Source: a virus. Taken from it: a DNA stretch of 41,543 bases. The stretch lies in IMG/VR virus record IMGVR_UViG_3300045741_000032, positions 1 to 41,543 of that record, one strand, 5' to 3'. Shown in pieces: positions 21,357 to 30,392 of this stretch (position 1 is the stretch's first letter; the number at the start of each line of letters is the position of its first letter). The translations under genes were made by a program, and so were the position numbers. The notes below the pieces were generated by a model, which did not search any database, was not told the DNA's origin, and saw nothing but the letters and a program-made list of their open reading frames with translations.

Positions 21357-22082
21357 TCACCACGTCATGTCCGGTTGTCCAAACTTACCCTCCAGGTCGT
21401 AATGTCCGACCATAACGGAGCAGTCCACGGCACATCGGTAGCCGTGCTTACGAGCATCGGACCAGAAGTAGAGGTCTTGTGTAGAAACCCCGTTTTCGGT
21501 CTGTGTCTTGAACCAAGGCTTTCTGAGATCAGGGTCGCGGAACATATCGAGCCTCCAGAGGTTGAACCCCATCCCTGTGCCACAGCACTCAACCAGTTCA
21601 CCGGGAATGGGAGGTTGTGGTCTGAAGTTGGTTGTTGCGTCTCGTGGATCGCCCCAAATCTGAGCGTGTCCACCCTCACCCTTGAGCCAGTAAAGGCCGC
21701 CGATGCAGTCATACTCGGGATGGTTCTCCATTCTTTCCAATAACTTGACAAGGCCGTCGGGTGGAACGATATTGTCATGCTCGATGGTCAGGATGTATTT
21801 GAACTTCGACAGATCCGGGTGTGCAAGGATGTTTTCGATGGCCGTTGAGTATGCCTCTCCGACCTCCATCCCGACACAGAACATCCTGTAAAGCTGGTTG
21901 TTCGGAGGTGCGTATAGGTTCATCCAACTGGCGACAGCCTTGGTTGGTACAGACCCAGCTGCTGGGATCAGCACGATGGTATCGAGCTTCTTCCACGCCG
22001 CCGTCTTCTTGACGCGACTGATCGACGCTTCCAAGTCAGCGTTGTGCTTCCCGAAGTCGGGAGCGACGATTTGAGGCTTCAT
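21357..22082 (-). CDS. Glycosyltransferase-like protein (GT-A fold)
   Basis: 241 aa from ATG 22082, ATGA-coupled to the gene before; longer frames upstream run inside that gene. After a helical N-terminus, TIVLIPAAGSVPTKAVASW opens a Rossmann-like domain. YILTIEHDNIVPPDGLVKLLERM contains EHDN at the place of the metal-binding DXD motif. IGGLYWLKGEG and VECCGTGMGFNLWRLDMF resemble acceptor-side motifs of family 2-like enzymes. Acceptor unknown. Confidence 0.72.
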   Translation of the reverse strand: MKPQIVAPDFGKHNADLEASISRVKKTAAWKKLDTIVLIPAAGSVPTKAVASWMNLYAPPNNQLYRMFCVGMEVGEAYSTAIENILAHPDLSKFKYILTIEHDNIVPPDGLVKLLERMENHPEYDCIGGLYWLKGEGGHAQIWGDPRDATTNFRPQPPIPGELVECCGTGMGFNLWRLDMFRDPDLRKPWFKTQTENGVSTQDLYFWSDARKHGYRCAVDCSVMVGHYDLEGKFGQPDMTW

Positions 22083-22765
22083 GCTTTCACCCATGCAATC
22101 GCATTCGATACGCCACCTGTTCCTTTGATGGCGATACCACCAGCCCACCAAGTATCGGATGAAGATATCGTCCACGTCGGATCGAACGATCCCGAAGATC
22201 CTGGAGCTTGTTTCACCACGCTCAGTGTCTGTATGACGTTAAATTCGTCAATTTCGACAACTTGAATCCATGCCCCAGCCGGAGTAATTGTTTCAGTCGT
22301 CCCAAGACGGGTCATACATCCCAATATCAGATCGGTAGAGTCCGTCGTGTTGGGCAGGTTGGTATCGACACAATTCGTAGAAGTACCTGTCGTTCCTGTT
22401 GAAATCACGTCGATGTAACTAGCGTTTTGTCCGCTGACGTTGACGCAGCACACCGTCTCAAAAATGCCAGATCCGGCACTTCTGTTCACAGAAAGTGCGG
22501 TAGGAGCCGATGAGTACGTCACCGTGTAGATCAAACAACCGACAGCGTTATTTGTAGCTCCCAGCATATCGAGTCTAGGGGTGATGACGACACCCGATCC
22601 ACCCGTAGCCGTGCAACTCCACGTTCCACTCCCCGTACCAGAGAACATCCCCGCCATGACAATGACAACGCCCCCCGCTGTCGGAGCATTGGTCAACGTG
22701 ACCGTGACCCCGGCTACTCCGGAGCCCTGATTAGAGTTGAACGAGTCTACGGTTGGAGCGGTCAT
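22079..22765 (-). CDS. Beta-sandwich-like virion or surface protein
   Basis: 228 aa, Ser/Thr/Gly-rich and beta in composition (APTVDSFNSNQGSGVAGVTVTL; DTWWAGGIAIKGT). No signal peptide. Five Cys are unusual for a cytoplasmic virion protein. Looks like proteins described as phage structural or host-derived surface adhesins; not recognised at family level. Starts 4 bases after the previous stop. Confidence 0.65.
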   Translation of the reverse strand: MTAPTVDSFNSNQGSGVAGVTVTLTNAPTAGGVVIVMAGMFSGTGSGTWSCTATGGSGVVITPRLDMLGATNNAVGCLIYTVTYSSAPTALSVNRSAGSGIFETVCCVNVSGQNASYIDVISTGTTGTSTNCVDTNLPNTTDSTDLILGCMTRLGTTETITPAGAWIQVVEIDEFNVIQTLSVVKQAPGSSGSFDPTWTISSSDTWWAGGIAIKGTGGVSNAIAWVKA

Positions 22766-22768
22766 TTC

Positions 22769-24109
22769 TTAAGCCACTGTTCGAGTTGCTCCGCGAGCCA
22801 CTTTCCAAGCATGTACAACAGAGGAAGCCCAACCGCTGAGAGTATCGCGTATGCCACTGGCAAGCCCTCCTAACATGACCCCCGCACCGAGCAGGAATCC
22901 AATGAAGCTGATGATCCTGAAATTCTGTGGCGCGCTCGGTAGACTTCCGCCAGATGCAAATTGAATAGCCCCGGCATCGCAGGGCGAAGACCTTAACTTC
23001 CCATCGTGGTCCGTGGCGATGCAGTCTGCTCCTGTGCCGCCGTTGCCAATTGCTGCCGACCCTGCACCGATGTGGAAACCGTCTCCGGTAAACACCATGG
23101 CTGCGGTACTCGTCAAGGTGTCTGTTCCGCTACATGCAAGACCACCCGTGCCATACCAGACGTTGTGAATCCACGATGTTCCTGGATCGCACATCCCAAA
23201 AGCTCGAGGGCCAACATTACCCGTCCATACTATGTTGCTTTGTCCGGAGCACTGACCATCTGCCGAGGCGGGACCGATCATCATGGTCATCTTGAATGTG
23301 TTGTATCGAAACGTCCTGTCAGAACAGACATCAGAATTCTGGAAATTGTAGTTGAAAACAAAGAATGCTGGCCCGAGGTCGGCGCCGAAAAAGTTATTCT
23401 CAAATAAAAGGTTTCTAGGTTTGGACCCTTGGAAATTGCTGAAGAAAATCTGCGATGTGGTGGAGAAGTTGTTGGTGAACGTACTGTTCCTGATCGTCAC
23501 GCCGTTGATATTCCCGTCGATGCGGATAACCTCGAAGTGCTGCCCAGTGCTTGGCCCAGTCGGATTCTGTATGTGATCGAACAGCACCCCATCGAACAAC
23601 AACGACCCGGCCCCAGTGTTGATCTGGAGCCCGTGGTCACAATTCGCGCCGCATGTGAAATTGGTGAACGAGCCGCCAATCCAACTGATGTTAGTTCCTC
23701 CCCAATCCATCTGCGCGCCGCTGAAATTGCAACTCCTGCACGTAATGTTGTTTCCTGACGAGTTGTTCCACGCTCCGCTCGAGGCCGTGATGTTCTGGAT
23801 CTCGTACCAAGCGCCGTTAGATGTCAAGGTTCCAATGTTGGTCGTTGACTCAGCGATGATGGTGCATCCGGGAGCCGTCTTGACTGCGGTGATGGACTGC
23901 GCCCCATAAGTCCCTGCTTTCATGCGAATCGTGTCACCTGGAGTACACGCTGCGAGCGCTGCCTGCATGCTTGCACATGCCGCAGGATCGCTGTACGTCG
24001 TGGCGGGGCTCTGCCGTGTGCAGGTTCCTCCCGTGGTGTCGATCCACAGATTAGCCGTCTGCGCCGATACGGAACCAGCGAACAAGAGGAGCGCCAGAAA
24101 CAGTCTCAT
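22769..24109 (-). CDS. Exported right-handed beta-helix protein with C-terminal membrane anchor
   Basis: 446 aa, ATGA-coupled. Residues 1-16 are a Sec signal peptide (MRLFLALLLFAGSVSA). Residues of about 40-380 show parallel beta-helix turns (VTIRNSTFTNNF, LLFENNFFG, TFRYNTFKM) with many Cys that could form disulfides. Residues 397-420 (FRIISFIGFLLGAGVMLGGL) form a membrane helix, and a basic amphipathic tail follows. Such a protein should be secreted and stay attached to the inner membrane, not packed in the virion. No pectate lyase catalytic set can be assigned. Its presence inside the structural operon is unusual. Confidence 0.75.
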   Translation of the reverse strand: MRLFLALLLFAGSVSAQTANLWIDTTGGTCTRQSPATTYSDPAACASMQAALAACTPGDTIRMKAGTYGAQSITAVKTAPGCTIIAESTTNIGTLTSNGAWYEIQNITASSGAWNNSSGNNITCRSCNFSGAQMDWGGTNISWIGGSFTNFTCGANCDHGLQINTGAGSLLFDGVLFDHIQNPTGPSTGQHFEVIRIDGNINGVTIRNSTFTNNFSTTSQIFFSNFQGSKPRNLLFENNFFGADLGPAFFVFNYNFQNSDVCSDRTFRYNTFKMTMMIGPASADGQCSGQSNIVWTGNVGPRAFGMCDPGTSWIHNVWYGTGGLACSGTDTLTSTAAMVFTGDGFHIGAGSAAIGNGGTGADCIATDHDGKLRSSPCDAGAIQFASGGSLPSAPQNFRIISFIGFLLGAGVMLGGLASGIRDTLSGWASSVVHAWKVARGATRTVA

Positions 24110-24366
24110 ACCGGCCCTACCTCAGTGGAAAAACCGCTCTCGCCATTCGCATTCACTGCGGTCAGGGCGTAGTAATTATTCTGGCCGCCGGGATTGGCTA
24201 CCGTATATGTCGTGACGTTTCCCACATTGACGGGAGCCCCATAAGACCCCGACGATTTACCTGAATAAAACTTGTAGCTCGTCACATTATCACCAGCGGC
24301 ATTCGCATTCCAGGCAAACGTGAATGACGGCTTATTATTCGATAACCACGGAATAAGATAAGCCAT
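24106..24366 (-). CDS. Small fibronectin type III-like domain protein
   Basis: 86 aa from ATG 24366, with GGAGTGGATTG upstream. A single Fn3-like domain: FTFAWNANAAGDNVTSYKFY, TTYTVANP and NYYALTAVNANGESGFSTEVGPV show the strand C'-to-G pattern. No signal peptide. Lies between two exported proteins; may join them as an accessory domain or decorate the capsid, as Ig/Fn3-type domains do in many phages. Confidence 0.7.
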   Translation of the reverse strand: MAYLIPWLSNNKPSFTFAWNANAAGDNVTSYKFYSGKSSGSYGAPVNVGNVTTYTVANPGGQNNYYALTAVNANGESGFSTEVGPV

Positions 24367-24378
24367 CAATCCACTCCG

Positions 24379-24738
24379 TCATTGAACCTTCAGCGTCGAT
24401 GGTGCCGACGGTGCGAGCGCCGGAAACGTCTTGCACGCTTCAGACGAAAGCGCGCTCTCCTGTCCTGCAAGGGTTGCAGAAACCTGATAGCAGACCGTCG
24501 AGCCAGAAGCTAGACCAGTCGCGTCAGTGTAGGTCGTAGAAGTAGGCGAGGCAATCACCGTTTTCGTGGCGCCGGACAGTCCTCGGTAGACCTTGTACGC
24601 CAAGCCGCTTGCCGGGAGTGGCGTACCGTCCACGTAGGTAGTGGGAGCAGTCCATGTCAGAACGGCTTGGTTCGCCGCCTGTGCATAACTCGTAGAGGCT
24701 AGGCACGCTAGTGCCAGGATGAGAAGGTTGCGTTTCAC
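24379..24738 (-). CDS. Exported fibronectin type III domain protein
   Basis: 119 aa from GTG 24738, with AAAGGGAAAAACAAC upstream. Residues 1-20 are a clear signal peptide (KRNLLILALACLASTSYAQA). The rest is one Fn3 domain (AVLTWTAPTTYVDGTPL, AYKVYRGLSGA, CYQVSATLAGQESALSSEA), with two Cys likely to pair in the periplasm, and a short Pro-rich tail. Small secreted Fn3 proteins of this kind are often periplasmic or surface-adhesive; a virion part would not need a signal peptide. Confidence 0.75.
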   Translation of the reverse strand: MKRNLLILALACLASTSYAQAANQAVLTWTAPTTYVDGTPLPASGLAYKVYRGLSGATKTVIASPTSTTYTDATGLASGSTVCYQVSATLAGQESALSSEACKTFPALAPSAPSTLKVQ

Positions 24739-24793
24739 GTTGTTTTTCCCTTTCGGTTTGCTCGAGCAGGAGGACGTCGAGCCAGTCCGTCAT
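24524..24793 (-). CDS. Alternative-frame ORF overlapping the exported Fn3 gene (tentative)
   Basis: 89 codons. ATG 24793 overlaps the stop of the fibre gene by ATGA, the coupling rule of this genome, and the first 18 codons lie outside any other gene. The remaining two thirds run in another frame of the Fn3 gene and look like a shadow (mixed His/Arg/Cys, no domain). A short translated leader that delivers ribosomes to GTG 24738 is the more likely meaning, or chance. Confidence 0.25.
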   Translation of the reverse strand: MTDWLDVLLLEQTEREKQRETQPSHPGTSVPSLYELCTGGEPSRSDMDCSHYLRGRYATPGKRLGVQGLPRTVRRHENGDCLAYFYDLH

Positions 24794-27114
24794 GCGTTCC
24801 TGAATACAACAGCGATTTGTCCTCGTTCCGCTGCCGTCCCAGTCTGATTGACTTGATTAAGCGAGTAGACACCCGACAGACCCGTAGAGGCTGCCGAGTA
24901 CATACCACCACCGAATTGCAGGTTCTGACTCGTTGCCGTCGCGGCTCCGAACTCGGCGTAGTTGTTTGCCGAGAAAGCCATTTTCTGCCCATACATGGAG
25001 ACGGTCTGTCCTAGTGCCGTCGTGGCCGTTCCGATGCTCGTATTGGCCGTGATGATGTTGAACCCGACGAAATACTCTCCGGGCGTCATCACGATGTTGG
25101 CTGGGATGCTGATCGGTCGCATTCCAGCTGCCTGAAGCTGGGTGTTTCCTGCCGAGTTGCTCGCGTAGGTATAGGTCGTCTGGGTCGATCCGCTGCTCGC
25201 CGAGGAAAGCGTCGATCCGTTACGGGTGAAGATCGCCCCGTAGATGCTCATGGCGATCCCGGCTGTATTGGCATTGGCTGCGCTATCCGCCGACCAATAG
25301 ACAAGACCGTCCATACGTGTTGCGCTGACAGGCCAATCGATGGGGATATATCCGAAGGACACCGATCCGTTGCCGTGTGCCCCTACCGTATCCATCCCGA
25401 TCATGCCTTGGGGATGGATGTATCGTGTTCTGTTAGATGCGCTGATCGAGATCGTGCTACCCGCAGAACTGACGGACAGACCACCTGCACCCACCAGGCT
25501 AGAAGTAGCGGGTACGGTCAGGCTGAAATTCAAGCCATTGCTATTCAGGGTCATCGACGCGGAGATATTCGCTCCGCCGGTAGTGGTTCCTGTACCTGCA
25601 AGGTCATGTGTAACACGCAAAGAGCCTAGGTTATTGCTGAAACTGATGCCGTTGCTGTTCTGGAAGACAAGCGTGGAGAAATTGCTCTGTGCCACACCCG
25701 CACTAAACGCCATCGGAGCCTGCACTGTGAGTGCGTTATGGCTTGCTGTTAGCGTGCCGTCGTTAGATAGACCGAAGGTGATGCCATTGGCGTTGGCAAA
25801 GTAAACCGTCCCGCTGTTGCGAGAGTTGGTACCTGCGGAGATCGCCGCCCCTCCAGCGCCACCACCGACGACTGTAGCCGTCAGTGTTGATCCAAACAGG
25901 CCGAAGGAAATACCTCCGCCGTCATTGAATACCAGCGATCCAAGATTGTTGGACGTCGTTCCTGCGCTGACGTTGATCGGGTTATTGGCGACCGTATTAC
26001 CCGAGATCAACACCGATCCGTTGTTCACGCCGACAGAGATATTGCCGGCCCCGTTGAACTGTAAACCTCCTAAATTTAGCGTCCCCGTACTAGCCTGGGT
26101 CGTATTGCCTTGGGCGCTGGCGGTGACTGTTCCTACCCCCAGGCTGATCGTCGATCCGTTACTGGTTGCCGACAATGCTCCCGTCACGGCAAGACTGGTC
26201 AGCGTGGGGGCGCTGATCTGTACGGTTCCATTGGATACCCCTACCGTCATCCCTCCGTTGCCCTGGAAGCTCATTAGCCTGGCATCGACGGTCCCCGAGG
26301 TTGCATTGGTCGTATTTCCGACCGCGAACATCCCCATCGTCTGGTTGCTTTGCGCCACCGTCGCGGTTGCGGTAATCGTGCTTCCATTCATCCCGAACGA
26401 GACATTGTTCGAGTTGCTGAACACGACCGTCCCGGCGTTCTGGCTCGATCCTTGGCCGGAGACTGCGACACCGGCCCCAAGATTAGGCGCCGACACCGTT
26501 ATTGCATTGCCAACCTGGCTTAATGTGATGTTGTTGCCGCCTGCAAGTGTCAAGACACCCGAAGAGACTTGCGCCAATGTGCCAGTTGTATTACCAGCCA
26601 GAGTGAAGTTGAATCGACTCTGCGTTTGGACGCTTTGCGTAGGAACCGTATAACTGGCAGTGATCGTATTATTGTTGTTGCCAAAACTGATGCCGTTGGA
26701 GTTTGCAAGAACCATCGTCCCCGATGTTCCCGTTGCCACTCCAGCGCCGAATCCCGCAATACCAGCATTCGGACCAGGCTGAACGGAGACCGTCATCGTC
26801 CCCTGATTCAGCCCAAAGGTCACACCGTTCGCATTGGCAAAAGAGACATTGCCGCTCGATTGCGTGCCGCCCTGGGCGATAACAGCAATACCTGTCCCCG
26901 TAGCGTTATTGACCGAACCTGTTAGGACTCCGTTACTTAGACCGAAACTGATCCCGTTTCCATTGGCGAACGAAACCGTGCCCCCCGACTGAATGCTGCC
27001 TTGTGCCGATACCACAACCCCTTGCAACGCTTCCTGCTCGAGTTGCGTCAGGTTGGAGTCCATCTCGCTCCAGGTGAGCGGGGACCCTTTCCCTTGTCTG
27101 GTGGTAACTGGCAT
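24790..27114 (-). CDS. Long repeat-containing tail/head fibre
   Basis: 774 aa. The N-terminus (PVTTRQGKGSPLTWSEMDSNLTQLEQ) is a standard docking sequence of phage fibres. Residues of about 30-560 hold roughly ten copies of a 40-60 residue beta unit with core SGTVxFANxNGISFGLxxGTLTAS. The C-terminal 210 residues form a distinct head (PIDWPVSATRMDGLVYWS, MTPGEYFVGFNI), probably a receptor-binding trimer. Paralogous in repeats and domain order to the 1089-aa gene upstream. AAGGACAATC precedes the ATG. Confidence 0.8.
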   Translation of the reverse strand: MPVTTRQGKGSPLTWSEMDSNLTQLEQEALQGVVVSAQGSIQSGGTVSFANGNGISFGLSNGVLTGSVNNATGTGIAVIAQGGTQSSGNVSFANANGVTFGLNQGTMTVSVQPGPNAGIAGFGAGVATGTSGTMVLANSNGISFGNNNNTITASYTVPTQSVQTQSRFNFTLAGNTTGTLAQVSSGVLTLAGGNNITLSQVGNAITVSAPNLGAGVAVSGQGSSQNAGTVVFSNSNNVSFGMNGSTITATATVAQSNQTMGMFAVGNTTNATSGTVDARLMSFQGNGGMTVGVSNGTVQISAPTLTSLAVTGALSATSNGSTISLGVGTVTASAQGNTTQASTGTLNLGGLQFNGAGNISVGVNNGSVLISGNTVANNPINVSAGTTSNNLGSLVFNDGGGISFGLFGSTLTATVVGGGAGGAAISAGTNSRNSGTVYFANANGITFGLSNDGTLTASHNALTVQAPMAFSAGVAQSNFSTLVFQNSNGISFSNNLGSLRVTHDLAGTGTTTGGANISASMTLNSNGLNFSLTVPATSSLVGAGGLSVSSAGSTISISASNRTRYIHPQGMIGMDTVGAHGNGSVSFGYIPIDWPVSATRMDGLVYWSADSAANANTAGIAMSIYGAIFTRNGSTLSSASSGSTQTTYTYASNSAGNTQLQAAGMRPISIPANIVMTPGEYFVGFNIITANTSIGTATTALGQTVSMYGQKMAFSANNYAEFGAATATSQNLQFGGGMYSAASTGLSGVYSLNQVNQTGTAAERGQIAVVFRNA

Positions 27115-27122
27115 GATTGTCC

Positions 27123-30100
27123 TTAGGTGCTCATCAGCGTGAACAGGGGCATGATGTTGATTGTATTAGCCACCCCGCTTAAATGGATACTGCTCGGGAG
27201 GACCGTTCCTGAGAAGTTGGCCGAGTTGGTCGAGGTCATCACGCCGAATCCAGAGTGATAGTACGTGTCTGTCGTGATGTTCCCTGAAATCACACCGAGC
27301 GGCGCCACCGAGTTGATGACTCCCATGACGTTACCCACCATGTGCATCTGTACGCCGACCGAGAACTGTGTGGTGGATGATCTGTTGTGCACGCCCAGCC
27401 AATACAGCCCCGGCTGAAGCGTCATCTGACCGCCCATCTGCATATCGACCATCCGTAGACCCACAGTGCCCATCAGGGACTGCGCCTGAGCCGTTGTCGT
27501 CGCAGTCGTCGTGTTGTAGCCATATCCCGAGGTGCTCGTCGCGGTGGCGTAGCTGAACGTGGCATTCGTGCTGCTCAGAGTGGCGGCGAATGACATCGAA
27601 TTTGAGCTAATCAGGGAGAGGGTCTGAGCGTTGTTGCTGTAGACGCCCCATCGTTGAGTCGCCGAGAAACCACCCGTCGCGTTGGTTGCTGAGGTCAGCA
27701 CGGACATGCTGCTCAGGAACCGCACCTGATTGAAAATGACCGGATCTTCGACGCTGAACGGAAACACCCATGCTGAACCGGTACTTACAAAACCCGTGCC
27801 GAATGTCTGGCTTGATGTGCTGGCTGGGTAATATGGAACGTAAGTCGAGTTGGCGGCCTTATAGACGCTGATCGTGGATCCATTGCTGCTGATGCTAAGC
27901 CCGCTCGCTCCGACAAGGCTGGATGTGGCTGGCGCCGAGACTTGGATCGTACCGTTACTAAAGCCCATCGTCATCGCGCCGCCACCACTGAACGACAGCA
28001 CGTCCAGGTTCATTGCGGTGCTGCTGTTCTGCGTGGTCTGCGCACCAAGGGCGAATAAAGAGCCTCTTAGCTCGGTCAGCGCGATCTGACCTCCGGTATT
28101 AGTCCAGCTCGCATAGGCGTTATCGCTAAAACTCAGCGTCTGGAAAGCACTCGATCCACCCGCCGCAGAAAATGCCTGATTGCTCTGGCTGGTCAGGGCG
28201 TTATGCGATCCGACCACCGTATGCGAACCCGCCCCCGTAGACAGGGATAGGGTGATCCCGTTCAGATTCGTGAATGCGAGCCGCCCAATGGTGCCGCTCG
28301 TAGCGTTGTCCGACACCGTGACCGCTGCGCCACCACCGCTCGGCACTGAAATGATGATGCTCGAGCCACCTGCCGAGGTGGACAGACCGACCGAAGCGAT
28401 GCCTAGCCCTTGGAACGTGAGCGACCGCGCATCGACGGTCATCCCCGAGGTGTTGCTGGTCGTGTTCCCAGTGATCGCCATCGATAGCGTCTGGTTGGTC
28501 TGAGCCGGGTTTCCGCTGAACTGGATGTACTGGCTCGCCCCGTTGACCGAACGGCTAATCGTGATGTTCCCGGCATTACTAAAATAAATGGTGCCGCTGG
28601 TATAGGTCGTATCCGAGGCGACCGCACCACCTAGTCCTGCACCCGCAGCGTTTCCGGTCAATGCAAGGTTCACCCCCGCACTGTTGATCGTCATCGCCCC
28701 GGTGATGTTGTTCCCGGCAAAGGTTGTCCCTGTTCCCGCTAGGCCCGTGCCATTGAACTTGATGCCCGCGGTGTCGAGCGTGATCGACGCCAGTCCGGTC
28801 ACCGATGTTCCGGTGCCGGCATTGATAGGAACGCTCATCCAGATGGTGTTAGGCCCACCGCCGGCTGTACTTTGGCTGGCCGTGATACCACCGGACCCGG
28901 CGAATACCCAGTCAATTCCCGTGCTGACGCCGGTATTTCCAAGCGTGTTCCCGGTATTACTGACACCTAGTGCCTTGATCGCGCTTTGGTTGGTCTGGGC
29001 ATAGGTCGTGATCCATGCCGGCACACCGAGACTCAAGCCTGCGGTGTCGTGAGTGCCGACAAGGACCGAGCCCGCAGTAGCCCCCGTAGTAAAGCCTGTC
29101 CGGGCGATGTTTCCACTAGCTTGTGTCTGGACAGTCTGGGCTGGGTTGGCGCTGATCTGCACATACTGGCTCGCGCCGTTCACACTGCTGTTCAGCGTGA
29201 CATTCGCTTGGGCGGAGAAAATGACCGTCCCGCTGCTGTAGGTGGTGTTCGAGACACCAATCCCGCTAATTGCGGTCTGCGCTCCACCCGCGTTAGCCCC
29301 GCTGATCGTGATGGCGTTTCCATCTTGGCTCAAGGTGACGTTATTTCCACCGGCCAGGGTCATCACGCCCGAGCTTATGAGGATGTAGCCTGCTCCACCG
29401 GATGTGCTGTTACTTGCCAGCGTGAGATTGAATCGGCTCTGTGTTTGTACCGACTGAACAGGCACCGACACCAAGATGCTTGATCCGGTATTCGTGGTGC
29501 TCATGCCGACAGAAGCCGCGCCGTAGCCCTGGAAGGACACGCTCCGAGCGTCGAACGTCATCCCAGACGTGTTGCCTACCGTGTTGCTGCTGACAATGGC
29601 CGATAGGGTCTGGTTGGTCTGCGCGACAGGCGCAGGCGCAGTGATCGACAAGTTCAATCCTGCCGTGTTGTGGGTCATCGAGATCCCCACGTTCGCACCT
29701 GCCGACCCTGACGATGTGCCGGCGAGCCCCGTACCGTTGAACTTCAGTCCAATGCTATCAAGTGTGATCGATGCCGCACCGGTAACGCTCGTTCCAGTAC
29801 CCGCAAACTTAGTCGTATTGGCGCTCGGGAAGGCATTGGACGTGATCGAGCTAGTGTTGCTGGTGTATTGGAGGTCGTGCGTGACCCGTACAGACCCAGC
29901 GTTATTACTGAAACTGAAGCCGTTTGAGTCTTGGAACTGGAGCGTCGAGAAGTTGCTGGAAGCAGCACCGGCTGAAAACGCAACCGGCTGCACAGTCTGT
30001 GCAAAGGTCGCTGTCGCGGTGATCGTTGATGCATTAACCCCGAAACTGACGTTATTGGAGTTGGCAAAGACGATAGAGCCCGTAGACCCGTTGATGCTGA

Positions 30101-30392
30101 CCATGTTCTGGGTCTGCACCGTTTGAGCCGGGGAGTTGAACCGAATGACGCTACCAGAACCTGTCAGGGTCATAGCGCCATCAGCAGATAGGACAATATT
30201 TGTCCCGCTGACGGTGCTGGCGTTGGCTGTATTGCCGGAGAGCGTGAAATACTGGTTGTGCGCCGAGTTCCAATCGCTCGGGCGCACCAGATTTGTAGCG
30301 GCCACAGTCTGGGTTGATCCCTGACTGTTGAAGATCGTCACCGTCCCGGTGAAGTCCCCAATGGTGTCCGTCTTGATGTGGGAGACGGCCAT
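27123..30392 (-). CDS. Giant repeat-containing fibre (1089 aa)
   Basis: Largest gene of the window. N-terminal 80 residues (HIKTDTIGDFTGTVTIFNSQGS) probably dock to the virion. About residues 80-850 contain many degenerate copies of the same Ser/Thr/Asn/Gly beta unit as the neighbouring fibre (IVFANSNNVSFGVNASTITATA; IYFSNAGNITISRSV), interrupted by spacers with AQTNQT or VQTQ. The C-terminal 230 residues form a head (QPGLYWLGVHNRSSTTQ) related in style to that of the other fibre. The TAATG junction links it to the gene before. Confidence 0.8.
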   Translation of the reverse strand: MAVSHIKTDTIGDFTGTVTIFNSQGSTQTVAATNLVRPSDWNSAHNQYFTLSGNTANASTVSGTNIVLSADGAMTLTGSGSVIRFNSPAQTVQTQNMVSINGSTGSIVFANSNNVSFGVNASTITATATFAQTVQPVAFSAGAASSNFSTLQFQDSNGFSFSNNAGSVRVTHDLQYTSNTSSITSNAFPSANTTKFAGTGTSVTGAASITLDSIGLKFNGTGLAGTSSGSAGANVGISMTHNTAGLNLSITAPAPVAQTNQTLSAIVSSNTVGNTSGMTFDARSVSFQGYGAASVGMSTTNTGSSILVSVPVQSVQTQSRFNLTLASNSTSGGAGYILISSGVMTLAGGNNVTLSQDGNAITISGANAGGAQTAISGIGVSNTTYSSGTVIFSAQANVTLNSSVNGASQYVQISANPAQTVQTQASGNIARTGFTTGATAGSVLVGTHDTAGLSLGVPAWITTYAQTNQSAIKALGVSNTGNTLGNTGVSTGIDWVFAGSGGITASQSTAGGGPNTIWMSVPINAGTGTSVTGLASITLDTAGIKFNGTGLAGTGTTFAGNNITGAMTINSAGVNLALTGNAAGAGLGGAVASDTTYTSGTIYFSNAGNITISRSVNGASQYIQFSGNPAQTNQTLSMAITGNTTSNTSGMTVDARSLTFQGLGIASVGLSTSAGGSSIIISVPSGGGAAVTVSDNATSGTIGRLAFTNLNGITLSLSTGAGSHTVVGSHNALTSQSNQAFSAAGGSSAFQTLSFSDNAYASWTNTGGQIALTELRGSLFALGAQTTQNSSTAMNLDVLSFSGGGAMTMGFSNGTIQVSAPATSSLVGASGLSISSNGSTISVYKAANSTYVPYYPASTSSQTFGTGFVSTGSAWVFPFSVEDPVIFNQVRFLSSMSVLTSATNATGGFSATQRWGVYSNNAQTLSLISSNSMSFAATLSSTNATFSYATATSTSGYGYNTTTATTTAQAQSLMGTVGLRMVDMQMGGQMTLQPGLYWLGVHNRSSTTQFSVGVQMHMVGNVMGVINSVAPLGVISGNITTDTYYHSGFGVMTSTNSANFSGTVLPSSIHLSGVANTINIMPLFTLMST

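Noticed and set aside
25340-26653. Long plus-strand frames (154 and 278 codons) within the fibre gene
   Set aside because: They are mirror frames of a repetitive Ser/Thr/Gly gene, giving Pro/Val-rich text without starts or domains. The same holds for 27874-30126.
10552-30392. Diversity-generating retroelement acting on fibres or spikes
   Set aside because: No reverse transcriptase gene and no template-like repeat with adenine-biased mismatches could be found in the window.
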